Counted from the first letter of the stretch, positions 1 through 8,903 are shown. The stretch is DNA of 64,000 bases from Dysgonomonas sp. PH5-45 (GCF_029893235.1 NZ_JARXWE010000010.1:1-64000), one strand, 5' to 3'. The notes: a model not told the origin generated them from the sequence alone. Translations and numbers: made by a program.

Positions 1-41
1 CCGATGGTACTGCTTAAATGTGGGAGAGTAGGTAGCCGCCA
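1..41 (+). rRNA. rrf: 5S ribosomal RNA, 3' end only
   Basis: The first bases carry the GGTACTGC block, a short loop and GTGGGAGAGTAGGT, which is the conserved 3' half of 5S rRNA in Bacteroidetes. The closing GCCGCC would pair with the 5' strand of helix I, which lies before the window. A strong terminator follows 20 bases later. The window therefore starts at the end of an rRNA operon. The exact 3' end is estimated. Confidence 0.88.
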
Positions 42-60
42 ACTTAAATCAGAGAGAGAA

Positions 61-97
61 AGTCCTTCACCAACATATAGGTGAGGGACTTTTTTTA
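61..97 (+). terminator. Rho-independent terminator of the rRNA operon
   Basis: An 11-base stem (61-71 pairs perfectly with 80-90) with an 8-base loop is followed directly by a run of seven T. It sits just downstream of the 5S rRNA and should end the rRNA operon transcript. Confidence 0.9.
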
Positions 98-174
98 TTT
101 CGGGATATACATATGAGGAATATCATACACTCCTATTTTGTAGCGGAAATACATGGGAAGTGAAAATAATAAAG

Positions 175-182
175 TATATTTG
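175..182 (+). promoter_or_regulatory. Possible -7 element for the lipoprotein gene
   Basis: TATATTTG matches the Bacteroidetes -7 consensus TAnnTTTG and lies 16 bases before the ATG at 199. No clear -33 TTTG is seen at the expected distance, so this rests on the -7 element and its position alone. Confidence 0.4.
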
Positions 183-198
183 AGAAAATTTTAATCAG

Positions 199-837
199 AT
201 GAAGAGGCTATTTTTGTTGTATTTAATTTTTCTTTTTCTTTATGGGTGTAATAAAAATAAAATATCAGAAGCCACAGATGTGGAATCCCCAAACGAAGTC
301 TCTGTAAATGCAGAGTATGCTATATTCATGTATTCATATTTTTTAGGCGAAGCGGAGCCTACAAATAAGGCTATACTATTAATGGATAAAGATTCAATCA
401 AATTTATTGAGAATTTATTTCTTAATAATGATTTAGAAGAAGTTTGTGCATGTGGTTATGATTATCAAGTACAATTTTTAAATAAAGATGGTAGTTCGTT
501 AAAATGTGAAATGTATTTTGGAGGAAATACATATAAAAAAAATAACGAAAAAATTCATAGGGAAATATCTGATTTAGCATTCCAGATGTATACAAATCCT
601 ACACATTATATTTATAATATAAGTATAGACATTCAACCATCAGAAGCTATAAAGAAGTTGAAAGCAGAGAACTATTTTCCTTTTATCATCAATTCGGATT
701 TTATGGACTGCAGCAAAAACAATACAATTCAATTGCTCTACAAAGGTGATTTAGTAGCTCTAAAAAAAGATTTAGAAAAATATTCTTTCGTAAAGCAAGT
801 GGAAGAACTTGCTAGTAATTTAAGTGAGGAAGGTTGA
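199..837 (+). CDS. Hypothetical lipoprotein, AT-rich
   Basis: This 212-residue protein starts with a lipoprotein signal peptide: Lys-Arg, a hydrophobic stretch and the lipobox LYGC, with Cys17 as the likely acylated residue. The mature part is charged, contains a CACGYDY motif near residue 83 and a second short block with IQPSEAIKKL near residue 147, and has no family I recognise. The gene is clearly richer in A and T than the genes from 1184 onward and stands alone between the rRNA terminator and the next gene. It is probably an envelope protein acquired separately from its neighbours. Its function is unknown. Confidence 0.8.
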   Translation: MKRLFLLYLIFLFLYGCNKNKISEATDVESPNEVSVNAEYAIFMYSYFLGEAEPTNKAILLMDKDSIKFIENLFLNNDLEEVCACGYDYQVQFLNKDGSSLKCEMYFGGNTYKKNNEKIHREISDLAFQMYTNPTHYIYNISIDIQPSEAIKKLKAENYFPFIINSDFMDCSKNNTIQLLYKGDLVALKKDLEKYSFVKQVEELASNLSEEG

Positions 838-1183
838 ATATATTGCAGTAAGGGATATAAAAGAAGAGTATAAAGATAAGTTAAATTAGCGCGTAATACA
901 CGTTTTTAAAGATATTCAGATATTTATATTCCCAAAATATTGGCTAATTTTGTGCCTCAAATTTGTCATAGGTTGATTGTCAAGAAAAAATTGTAGCAAA
1001 CCTTGTTGCATCATATAAATACGCAGACTGATCTTATAGAAGATTACTTCTCTATTCTCGTTAGTTTGGTAGGTGTTTTGTTTTTTCGATAAATAATCTG
1101 GACTAAGAATTAGTATAGCAATTTTTTTTGGTAAATCGAAATGTTCGTTTTTTTATTAGAACGGCAACTAATAAGTCTTTATC
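838..1183. other. Intergenic stretch with one weak promoter candidate
   Basis: These 346 bases contain no credible coding frame. TAATTTTG at 945-952 fits the -7 consensus, with TTTA at 922-925 at a 19-base spacing in the -33 position, so a promoter there could drive the downstream ketoacyl synthase with a long leader of about 225 bases. No terminator hairpin is visible after the lipoprotein gene. Confidence 0.3.
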
Positions 1184-2131
1184 ATGTATTTGAATGCAAC
1201 CGGATATTATATCCCCGAAAAGCGAATACCGAATGAGTATTTTACGGAGATAAATGGTCTTACTTCCGATTGGATATATCAGCGAACAGGGATACAAACC
1301 CGTTCTAAAGCCACCGACGAGGAAACAATAGATTATATGAGCATAGAAGCCGTAAAGGCGGCTTTGCCAAAATTGCCCTACAATATTGAGGAGGTAGATT
1401 TGATAATCTTTGCATCGTACACTCCTTCCGATAGTGTGCGTACTACGGCACACGTCATTCAAGATGAATTTAACATTTGCAAGGCAAAGGCTTTATATAT
1501 ATCGGCAGCGTGTTCTTCCGGCATAAATGCGATTGAAACAGTGGACGCTTTTTTTAAATCGGGTAAGGCTTCGAAGGCTTTACTTGTTTGCTCTGACCGG
1601 AATAGCTCCTATTCGCACGACAACGACCCACAGGCGGGGCATTTGTGGGGCGATGCGGCAACGGCTTACTTTTTCTCAAAAGAAAAAATGGATAACAAGG
1701 AAGCTCGCTTGGTTGACGTCTTGTCGTTAGGATTAGGGCATATCGGAAAAAGTGATAAATCGGTGTATCTGGACTTGGAAGGCGACGGAATCCGTATGCC
1801 ACACGGAAAAGATGTTTTTATAAACGCTTGCACCTATATTGCCGACACCACAAGCACAATAATGAGGAATAATGGATATGAATTGTCCGACCTCACATAT
1901 TTTGTGGGACATCAGGCAAACCAAAGAATACTGAAACATGTGGTAAAACACTTAGGTTTGCCACAAGAAATATCGCTGAGTAATATTGAAGAACTGGGAA
2001 ATACCGGTTCGGCCAGTTCTTTACTCGTATTTTCGCAGAACTACGATTCTTTTAAGTCTGGCGACCTTATCTGCATCTCCGTCTTTGGTGGAGGCTATTC
2101 GGCCGGTGCATGTTTGTTCTGCATGGAGTAG
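1184..2131 (+). CDS. 3-oxoacyl-ACP synthase III (FabH-like) family protein
   Basis: This is a 315-residue thiolase-fold protein of the KAS III family, which condenses an acyl-CoA or acyl thioester with malonyl-ACP. The catalytic triad is visible: Cys110 in SAACSSG, His243 in GHQANQRI and Asn273 in GNTGSASS. The N-terminal RTGIQTR motif is also typical. The length is slightly below the usual 320-335. It is not next to fatty acid synthesis genes (plsX, rpmF, acpP), so it may be a secondary KAS III for a specialised acyl product and not the housekeeping FabH. The next gene, a GSCFA hydrolase, lies 75 bases downstream behind its own promoter candidate. Confidence 0.88.
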   Translation: MYLNATGYYIPEKRIPNEYFTEINGLTSDWIYQRTGIQTRSKATDEETIDYMSIEAVKAALPKLPYNIEEVDLIIFASYTPSDSVRTTAHVIQDEFNICKAKALYISAACSSGINAIETVDAFFKSGKASKALLVCSDRNSSYSHDNDPQAGHLWGDAATAYFFSKEKMDNKEARLVDVLSLGLGHIGKSDKSVYLDLEGDGIRMPHGKDVFINACTYIADTTSTIMRNNGYELSDLTYFVGHQANQRILKHVVKHLGLPQEISLSNIEELGNTGSASSLLVFSQNYDSFKSGDLICISVFGGGYSAGACLFCME

Positions 2132-2181
2132 TTTTAACTTAGGTAACCTACCCCGAAAGGCTATTTATTGCAAGATATTAC

Positions 2182-2189
2182 TATTTTTG
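2182..2189 (+). promoter_or_regulatory. Possible -7 element upstream of the GSCFA gene
   Basis: TATTTTTG fits TAnnTTTG and sits 17 bases before the ATG at 2207. No -33 TTTG at the standard spacing can be seen. Confidence 0.4.
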
Positions 2190-2206
2190 TTTTATAGTTT
2201 ATTTTA

Positions 2207-3202
2207 ATGATAATGAATTTCAGAACAGAAATAGAAATATCCAAAAGTCCTGTAACTATCTCGCATCAAACCAGTGTTCTTTTGCTCGGTTCTTGTTTTG
2301 TGGAAAGTATAGGAAACCGCTTGCTTGCCAATAAGTTTGATGTTTGTGTAAACCCTTTTGGAATTCAATACAATCCTCTATCCATATACAATACCCTTGA
2401 GTTGGCTCTGTCTGGAAAGATATTTGATGATAAGGATATTTTTCTGAGTCAGGGTTTGTATCATAGTTTTACGCATCATGGAGATTTTTCGCATAAGGAT
2501 AAATCGGAGTGTCTGGATAAGATAAACGATTCATGCAAAATTCTTAACGAAAAACTAAAGACGGCCGATGTGATGTTCATAACCTTCGGAACATCGTATG
2601 CATACACCGAAAAAAAATCGGGCGGAGTTGTTGCCAATTGTCATAAATTACCGGCAAATATGTTTACCCGCAAGCGTTTGTCGGTCTATGATATTGTGGA
2701 TTCGTGGACAAAGCTTATAGTTCTCTTAAGGAATATAAATCCTCAAATACAAATCATATTCACCGTAAGCCCTATACGCCATTGGCGGGATGGGATGCAC
2801 GATAACCAATTGAGCAAAGCCACTCTGTTGCTTGCCGTAGATAGCCTTCGTGAGCAAATAAAAAATGTTTACTACTTCCCTTCGTACGAATTGCTTTTAG
2901 ACGATTTACGCGACTATCGCTTTTATGCCGAAGATATGGTTCATCCTAACGATATGGCCGTACAGTATATTTGGGAGAAGTTTCGGGATGCTTATTTCGG
3001 CCCCGATACAAAACAGGTAGTTGATGAATGGCAAAAAATACTTAAGGCCGTTAATCATAGGCCATTTAATGAAGATACCTGCGAGCACCAACAATTTTTA
3101 AGGCAAACTTTGTTAAGGATAGACGGATTTGTCAAGAAATATCCTTACTTTCATTGTGAAGAAGAACGTTTGACCTTGCAGAAAAAACTATTGACGAAAT
3201 AA
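2207..3202 (+). CDS. GSCFA domain protein (SGNH-like hydrolase)
   Basis: The 331-residue product has the family-defining motif GSCFVESIG near residue 28, then NPFGIQYNP, the FGTSYAY block and VSPIRHWRDG, ending the catalytic region with DMVHPND near residue 245. These are the Ser block and Asp-x-x-His block of an SGNH-type esterase. GSCFA proteins are common in Bacteroidetes and are thought to be hydrolases, but their substrate is not established. There is no signal peptide, so it is cytoplasmic. Two ATG codons (2207 and 2213) are possible starts. It is followed 9 bases later by murF-alr and is probably cotranscribed with it. Confidence 0.9.
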   Translation: MIMNFRTEIEISKSPVTISHQTSVLLLGSCFVESIGNRLLANKFDVCVNPFGIQYNPLSIYNTLELALSGKIFDDKDIFLSQGLYHSFTHHGDFSHKDKSECLDKINDSCKILNEKLKTADVMFITFGTSYAYTEKKSGGVVANCHKLPANMFTRKRLSVYDIVDSWTKLIVLLRNINPQIQIIFTVSPIRHWRDGMHDNQLSKATLLLAVDSLREQIKNVYYFPSYELLLDDLRDYRFYAEDMVHPNDMAVQYIWEKFRDAYFGPDTKQVVDEWQKILKAVNHRPFNEDTCEHQQFLRQTLLRIDGFVKKYPYFHCEEERLTLQKKLLTK

Positions 3203-3211
3203 AGAAACGAG

Positions 3212-5689
3212 ATGGCCTCTTATACAGTTTACGAAATAGCAAAGATACTCGGCCTGAAGAAAAACAAGTTGAATACAGACTCAACTATAAACTATCTGCT
3301 GACCGATAGCCGGAATGTATTCCATCCGGAAGAAACCCTTTTTTTTGCCATCAAAACAGAGAATAACGATGGGCACAAGTATGTAGCGGATTTGTACGAT
3401 TTGAACGTACGCAACTTTGTGGTACACGAAATACGTCCGGAATGGGCTTGTATGGAAGACGCTAATTTTTTTCTGGTCAAAAACACATTAGCTGCTTTGC
3501 AAAAAGTGGCTGCCACCCATCGTAAAAAGTTTGATATACCTGTCATTGCCATCACGGGCAGTAATGGTAAAACTGTGGTAAAAGAATGGTTGTATCATTT
3601 GCTGGAGCCGTCGTTCAACGTAACACGGTCTCCCCGAAGCTATAATTCGCAGATAGGTGTACCCCTTTCTGTATGGCAACTTAATGAGAGTACTCAAATT
3701 GGTTTGTTCGAAGCCGGGATTTCAAAACCGGGCGAAATGGAGAAGCTCGAAACGGTTGTATACCCCGCGATAGGTATTCTCACAAATGTAGGAGATGCGC
3801 ATCAGGAGAATTTCGAAACCGTTAAACAGAAATGCCTCGAAAAACTGGAGCTGTTCATCAACTGCGATGTTATAATCTGCGAAGAAGACAATAAACTTGT
3901 AGAAGAGTGCATGGAAATTGCCTGCCTGTCGCAAAAGCGATTGACTTGGAGCAGAAATACAAGGGGTAACAGTCCGTTGCAGATAAAGTCGGTAAAAGAA
4001 AAAGATTCTTTCACGGAGATTACTTATTTGTTCTTGGGTTTGGAATTCTCGGTTGAGTTTCCTTTTTTTGGTAATGCATCTATCGAAAATCTTAGTGTTG
4101 CCATAGCTACCGCATTCTACTTGCATTCACCGAGCGAAACCGTTATAGAGCAAGTCCGTACGTTAGAACCGATTGAAATGCGGCTGGATGCCCGACAAGG
4201 GAAAAATAACACGACTATCATAAATGATACCTACAATTCGGACTATAACTCATTGAAGATAGCGATTGATTTCTTGCAACAGCGTTCCACTATCGCAAAT
4301 TCTAAAAAAACTATCATCCTGTCCGACATACTCGAATCGGGTGTGCAATCGGGTTCACTCTATCACCGGGTATTCGATTTGCTAAAATCACAGGGCATAG
4401 ATAAAATAATTGGTATCGGAAAAGATATTTCGGCAAGTAAAGATATTTTCGAATCGCTTGATGCCCGTTTTTTTGATTCGACCGACGATTTTATTACTTC
4501 GCGGTTGTGGACAACTTTTAGAGACGAGGTGATATTGCTGAAGGGAGCGCGGCGTTTTGGTTTTGAGCATATAAGCGAATTGTTGGAAATGAAGTCGCAC
4601 GAAACAGTGCTGGAAGTCGATTTAGACGCTATCGTTCATAATTTTAACTTTTATCGTTCAAAACTTAATCCTGAAACTAAAATCATCTGCATGGTAAAGG
4701 CCGATGGGTATGGCTCAGGGGATGTTGAAATAGCTAAAACATTACAATACCATAAGTGCGATTATCTGGCTGTGGCTGTGGCCGACGAAGGCATACACCT
4801 CCGCAAAGAAGGTATTCGCCTCCCCATTATAGTGTTAAATCCGGAGGTTAACGCATTCGAAGACCTGTATAGCTATAATTTGGAGCCCGAAGTCTATAAC
4901 TTCCGTATACTTGAGGCTTATATAAAAGAGGCATCGAATAGGGGAGCGCAAAACTATCCTATCCACATAAAGCTGGATACGGGCATGCACCGGTTAGGAT
5001 TTACGGAAAAAGATATCCCTCAATTAGTGGAAAAACTGAACGGTCAGAATCATCTGAAGGTTAAATCTGCTTTCTCTCATTTGGCAGCCAGTGAGAGCTG
5101 GAATTTTGACGATTTTACCTCGCAACAAATAAAGGCATTCAAAAGTCTTACCTCTCAGTTGGAGCATGGATGTAAGTACAGTATGATGAAACATATCCTT
5201 AATTCGGCAGGAATAGAGCGTTTCCCGGAAGAACAGATGGATATGGTACGTTTAGGCATAAGCCTGTATGGTATCAGTGCAAGCGGTTTAACGGGGCTGC
5301 GTAATGTCTGCTCCCTGCGAGCGTCGATTTTGCAAATAAAAGATATTCCCAAGGGAGAAACCGTAGGGTATGGCCGCAATGGATACTTCGATTATGATGC
5401 CCGTATAGCAACGGTGCGTGTTGGATATGCCGACGGGCTGGACAGGCAGCTCGGAAATGGAGTAGGGCAATTTATGGTTAATGGCCGGCTCGCTCCTTTG
5501 GTAGGGAATGTATGTATGGATTTGTGTATGATTGATATAACGGATATTCCGGCAAAAGAAGGAGATAAGGTTACTGTTTTTGGCGATAATCCCACGCTGC
5601 TGAATCATGCTAAATCGCTGAATACTATACCTTATGAAATATTGACATCTATATCATCGCGTGTGAAGAGGATTTATTTTAAAGAATAA
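3212..5689 (+). CDS. murF-alr: Bifunctional MurF ligase / alanine racemase
   Basis: This 825-residue fusion carries two steps of cell-wall precursor synthesis. The N-terminal part (about 1-455) is UDP-MurNAc-tripeptide:D-Ala-D-Ala ligase, with the ATP-binding loop ITGSNGKT at residues 114-121 and the central ligase motif FEAGISKPGEME. The C-terminal part (about 460-825) is a PLP-dependent alanine racemase, with the PLP lysine at Lys496 in MVKADGYG and the second catalytic tyrosine region near VGYGRNG. The fusion is known in Bacteroidetes and couples D-alanine production to its consumption. Both halves look intact. It closely follows the GSCFA gene, and the tRNA-Arg promoter starts about 50 bases after its stop. 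Confidence 0.96.
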   Translation: MASYTVYEIAKILGLKKNKLNTDSTINYLLTDSRNVFHPEETLFFAIKTENNDGHKYVADLYDLNVRNFVVHEIRPEWACMEDANFFLVKNTLAALQKVAATHRKKFDIPVIAITGSNGKTVVKEWLYHLLEPSFNVTRSPRSYNSQIGVPLSVWQLNESTQIGLFEAGISKPGEMEKLETVVYPAIGILTNVGDAHQENFETVKQKCLEKLELFINCDVIICEEDNKLVEECMEIACLSQKRLTWSRNTRGNSPLQIKSVKEKDSFTEITYLFLGLEFSVEFPFFGNASIENLSVAIATAFYLHSPSETVIEQVRTLEPIEMRLDARQGKNNTTIINDTYNSDYNSLKIAIDFLQQRSTIANSKKTIILSDILESGVQSGSLYHRVFDLLKSQGIDKIIGIGKDISASKDIFESLDARFFDSTDDFITSRLWTTFRDEVILLKGARRFGFEHISELLEMKSHETVLEVDLDAIVHNFNFYRSKLNPETKIICMVKADGYGSGDVEIAKTLQYHKCDYLAVAVADEGIHLRKEGIRLPIIVLNPEVNAFEDLYSYNLEPEVYNFRILEAYIKEASNRGAQNYPIHIKLDTGMHRLGFTEKDIPQLVEKLNGQNHLKVKSAFSHLAASESWNFDDFTSQQIKAFKSLTSQLEHGCKYSMMKHILNSAGIERFPEEQMDMVRLGISLYGISASGLTGLRNVCSLRASILQIKDIPKGETVGYGRNGYFDYDARIATVRVGYADGLDRQLGNGVGQFMVNGRLAPLVGNVCMDLCMIDITDIPAKEGDKVTVFGDNPTLLNHAKSLNTIPYEILTSISSRVKRIYFKE

Positions 5690-5737
5690 GCACCATATAA
5701 CAACTTTAGGAACGCTCGTAAACTTTTGCCCGATTTG

Positions 5738-5768
5738 TTTGTAAAGAGAGCGAAATCTGCTATCTTTG
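5738..5768 (+). promoter_or_regulatory. Promoter of tRNA-Arg
   Basis: TTTG at 5738-5741 and TATCTTTG at 5761-5768, with a 19-base spacer, match the Bacteroidetes -33/-7 consensus. The predicted start of transcription is about 20 bases before the tRNA. Confidence 0.8.
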
Positions 5769-5792
5769 TATCCGTTTTTAACGAAAAGGTGA

Positions 5793-5866
5793 GGTCCGGT
5801 AGCTCAGCTGGATAGAGCAACAGCCTTCTAAGCTGTGGGTCGTGGGTTCGAATCCCGCTCGGATCA
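5793..5866 (+). tRNA. tRNA-Arg, anticodon TCT
   Basis: A full cloverleaf is seen. The acceptor stem pairs 5793-5799 with 5859-5865 with two G-U pairs, the D arm contains GCTCAGC with a GGATAGAGC side, the anticodon loop is CTTCTAA (anticodon TCT, reading AGA), and the T arm contains GGGTTCGAATCCC. The discriminator is A5866 and CCA is not encoded. It has its own promoter and terminator. Confidence 0.97.
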
Positions 5867-5875
5867 CAAACAGGT

Positions 5876-5911
5876 AAACGTCTTAAACCAAATGGTTTAG
5901 GGCGTTTTTTT
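5876..5911 (+). terminator. Terminator of tRNA-Arg
   Basis: AAACGTCTTAAACC pairs with GGTTTAGGGCGTTT across a 4-base loop, with G-U pairs, and is followed by a T run. It lies 10 bases after the tRNA. Confidence 0.85.
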
Positions 5912-5997
5912 GCTTGTACGTGTTTTTAAGTACAAGTAAATTGCATTTTACACAGAAAGGTAGAATATATCAAAATGGATATGTGATTTCATTTTTA

Positions 5998-7038
5998 TCA
6001 AGAGGATTGTCCCAACTTAGATCTTATCTTATTGTTGTGGAGAATATACCCGCCAACTGCACCAATAAGGCATCCCAATACAATATCAAAGAAACGGATA
6101 TAAATAGATTGTTCCTCCGGACGATTAACCTGTCCCCCTTCGGCCAGAAAAATAGTTAAAGCTGTAATGAAAATCACAGCTATAGCGTATTGCCTAACCA
6201 CTAATACTTCTGCAATAAACTGGAGCAATATAATTACAATGCAAATAGCTAATCCTGAAATTTGTAAGCCAAGCAAAAACCATGCGAACCCAGCTCCGAT
6301 AAATGTTCCTATAACCCGATTTATGCCCCTCTCCCAAATATGCCGGCGTGTTGCTCCCTGCATGACAGCCGCACAGGAAACAGGAACCCAGTATGGATTT
6401 TCTAATTCCAGAACGGTTGCAGCCAACAAAGCTATTCCTATGGTTATAGCAAAGATAGCAGACTCTCCAACATCTATTCGTTTTGCTTTTTCAAATAGAA
6501 TTGCTTCATCAGATAGTGAATAGTTTTTAATAGTAAAAATACTATATATGAAAGCTAATGCACATGTAGAGATTGTACCTAATGTTATTATTCCAACCCT
6601 TTCTGGTAAAGACGACAGGTCGAACTTTTGACATATGGCTAAAGAAAATATCAAAATAAAGAAAAAATTCCCCGGAGGTTTAACTTTAAAATACCGTATC
6701 ATAAGATTAAGGAAGAATACATATACAGAAAGCACCAATGGAGCAGTCCAAATATTAAAAGCCCCGATAGCTCCAATAAAATAAGATAGAATGAATATAA
6801 AAGAACATGTCATTAATGTTATCATTCTATTTACTATAGCTGTATAACGTATATACAAAATCAATAACCCTGATGTACTGGCCAAGATACCATTGGGTAG
6901 ATTATCGAATAGATAACCTACAAAAAGGGGGATCCCCACTGAAATTCCTGCTAAAATTGGAATATGCCAGTGTCTTTCCGATTTACGGAAAGCAAATATG
7001 CTGGTAATATCTTTTTTTAAAGTTTTTCTTGTTTTCAA
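5998..7038 (-). CDS. FUSC family inner-membrane transporter
   Basis: The 346-residue protein has two sets of about five hydrophobic helices separated by a short loop near residues 165-190. The second set contains ENPYWVPVSCAAVMQ and the RHIWERGINRVIGTFIGA block typical of the FUSC (fusaric acid resistance or aromatic acid exporter, YccS-like) family. It likely exports aromatic or weak acids, but the substrate cannot be read. The only possible start before an in-frame stop is a TTG at 7038. The long cytoplasmic domain of larger FUSC pumps is absent, and no membrane fusion or outer membrane partner is nearby. Confidence 0.85.
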   Translation of the reverse strand: MKTRKTLKKDITSIFAFRKSERHWHIPILAGISVGIPLFVGYLFDNLPNGILASTSGLLILYIRYTAIVNRMITLMTCSFIFILSYFIGAIGAFNIWTAPLVLSVYVFFLNLMIRYFKVKPPGNFFFILIFSLAICQKFDLSSLPERVGIITLGTISTCALAFIYSIFTIKNYSLSDEAILFEKAKRIDVGESAIFAITIGIALLAATVLELENPYWVPVSCAAVMQGATRRHIWERGINRVIGTFIGAGFAWFLLGLQISGLAICIVIILLQFIAEVLVVRQYAIAVIFITALTIFLAEGGQVNRPEEQSIYIRFFDIVLGCLIGAVGGYILHNNKIRSKLGQSS

Positions 7039-7265
7039 TTACTCATTTTTCAGAATGCGAATTTACTGAAAATTTAAGTAATTCGGATACACACTATTTC
7101 TTTGTTTTTGGCGGTCGAGTGAAAGACATTAGTCCAAATTTTATTTTGCCTTGATTTTCATCTTTCTATTCTGGAGATTTGTCAATTCGAAAATCTATAT
7201 ACTTTTTGTAGTATGTTCTTCCCTTTTTATTTTACTTTGATATGTTTTTATGAATTGGTTATAGT

Positions 7266-7816
7266 ATGAATGGATTTTATATTATCACAGGAGGTCCCGG
7301 AGTAGGTAAAACCACTTTGCTGGATACTTTGGCGGCAGAAGGTTATGAAGTTATTCCCGAAGTAGCAAGAAATATCATCAACGAGCAGGAGGAAAGAGGG
7401 GGCAGTGGTGTTCCTTGGAAAGATAACGATCTTTATACAAAACTAATGCTTCATCGCTCTATTGAAGATTATTTGACCGCAAAAGCCAAGCAACATACTA
7501 AACCTGTCTTTTTCGACAGAGGAATCCCGGATTCTTTATGCCATTGGGTAATGGGTGGAAATCAGATTACTGAAGAAATGGAAGATGCAGCCCAAAAGTA
7601 TAAATATGAAAACATAGTGTTTATACTTCCTCCCTGGAAAGAAATCTACCGCACTGATGAAGCCCGAAAGCAGATTTGGAAGAAGCAGAATATACATATC
7701 ACAAAATGGTGGATATTTATAAAAGCTATGGCTACAAATTAGTTGTTGTACCCAAAGATGCTCCGGCGAATCGCAAGCTATTTATATTGAACTATATACA
7801 AGAGGATAAGCCGTAG
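7266..7816 (+). pseudogene. P-loop NTPase (AAA_28 type), frameshifted near base 7673
   Basis: The first 136 codons encode a P-loop ATPase with the Walker A motif GGPGVGKTT at residues 9-17, the EVARNII block and the FDRGIPDSL block, all usual for the small AAA_28 family. After Gln136 (7671-7673) the frame gives an unrelated tail and stops at 7742. Reading in the -1 frame from G7673 restores the family C-terminus, beginning DLEEAEYTYHKMVDIY and passing through GYKLVVVPK to a stop at 7814-7816, for about 183 residues in total. One missing G in the run after AAGCAG explains it. No canonical slippery heptamer is present, so this is either a sequencing error or a real inactivating mutation, not an obvious programmed shift. 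Confidence 0.85.
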
Positions 7817-7864
7817 CGCATTTGGGAAATAAAAGCTAATAGTCTGAAAAATAGCATATATTCA

Positions 7865-7889
7865 TTTTGTCATCTTGAGTGTAACGAAG
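7865..7889 (+). repeat. 25-base fragment shared with the MITE-like element at 27.7 kb
   Basis: The stretch from TTTTGTCAT to GTAACGAAG is identical at 23 of 25 positions to 27713-27737 inside the palindromic element at 27.7 kb. It lies in the 268 bases between the frameshifted NTPase and porT, a region with no credible gene. It may be the remnant of a decayed copy, since the flanking inverted repeats are not visible here. Confidence 0.65.
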
Positions 7890-8015
7890 TATCTTGAATA
7901 ACTCTTTAAATACACTACGGGTTAAAATAATTCCCGGAAAGCAAAATTTTACTGATATTGCAAAAGTAGCACAGAACTAAAGCAGAAGTCCCCCTGTCTT
8001 TAAACAGAGATTTTA

Positions 8016-8023
8016 TATCTTTG
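8016..8023 (+). promoter_or_regulatory. -7 element upstream of porT
   Basis: TATCTTTG is an exact fit to TAnnTTTG and is the same octamer as in the tRNA-Arg promoter. The start of transcription would lie near 8030, about 55 bases before the TTG start of porT. No convincing -33 TTTG is seen at the standard distance. Confidence 0.5.
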
Positions 8024-8084
8024 CCCTTGCGTACAATATCTGGATTGATATTACGTTTTCTTATAGTAAGAAACGACCGAAAAA

Positions 8085-8804
8085 TTGAAATCAAGAATAT
8101 TACATATACTGCTTTTGCCCTTGTTCTGCCTTCTGTTTGCGGGACAGGCATCTGCCCAATCAAGGCAAGCGATGAAGAACCGCCCTTATGCCGACCAAAG
8201 AATGCTCCATTTGGGTTTTACGGTAGGTGTTCATTGGCAGGATTTAATTCTTTCTCATTCGGGTGTGGCAGGGGCAACGGGTGAGGTTTGGCATGCGGAA
8301 ATTCCTTCTTATTCGCCCGGATTCAGTGCAGGTATAATTGTGGACAGATACATAAATCATTTTATGAATCTTCGGTTCATACCTTCGTTGTACTTTGGGG
8401 GAAAAGAGTTTGTTTTCAAGGAACAGGCCACAGGTCAAGAGTTCAAAACAACGGAGAAAACAAATTACCTGTCGCTGCCGATACACATGAAATTCAGTTC
8501 GGAACGTAACAATAACATGCGCCCGTATATTTTTGCAGGAGGATTTTTATCGACCGAAATAGGCACTAAAAAAAACTCGATGGTTTCGATGAGCAAATAC
8601 GACTACGGAATAGAGATAGGCATAGGCTGCGATTTTTATTTGCCGCTATGTAAGTTTTGTCCGGAGTTAAGATTTTCGTTCGGATTAGCCGATATGATTG
8701 ATAAAAAAGGGGTAAAAGCAACCGAACTGGACAAAAAGAAATATACCGAAGCCTTTAGCTCGGCAAAATCGCGGATGATTACCCTTACCTTCAATTTCGA
8801 ATAA
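8085..8804 (+). CDS. porT: PorT family outer-membrane protein of the type IX secretion system
   Basis: The 239-residue protein has a signal peptide ending in QASAQ, followed by RPYADQRMLHLGFTVG, which matches the conserved start of mature PorT, and then amphipathic beta strands (for example LRFIPSLYF, RPYIFAGGF, YGIEIGIGCDFYLP) ending in LTFNFE. PorT is an outer-membrane beta-barrel protein needed for T9SS function in Porphyromonas gingivalis. The start is a TTG at 8085: an in-frame stop lies at 8067-8069, and the first ATG (codon 30) would remove the signal peptide. The porE and DUF4835 genes lie 3-6 kb downstream on the other strand. Confidence 0.85.
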   Translation: MKSRILHILLLPLFCLLFAGQASAQSRQAMKNRPYADQRMLHLGFTVGVHWQDLILSHSGVAGATGEVWHAEIPSYSPGFSAGIIVDRYINHFMNLRFIPSLYFGGKEFVFKEQATGQEFKTTEKTNYLSLPIHMKFSSERNNNMRPYIFAGGFLSTEIGTKKNSMVSMSKYDYGIEIGIGCDFYLPLCKFCPELRFSFGLADMIDKKGVKATELDKKKYTEAFSSAKSRMITLTFNFE

Positions 8805-8903
8805 ATTTGTGTCAAACCACCCTGACATCCGTTTCTTGGCAAGAATTTTGTATATTGTACACCTTTCAGTAAAATCTTTTAGAAATAGAATTTTTATAAC
8901 ACA

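Noticed and set aside
5793-5911. tRNA-Arg as an integration site for a mobile element
   Set aside because: No integrase, no repeat of the tRNA 3' end and normal neighbours on both sides.
7671-7680. Programmed -1 frameshift at the NTPase break
   Set aside because: No slippery X-XXY-YYZ heptamer or following pseudoknot is visible at the site; a simple one-base loss is more economical.
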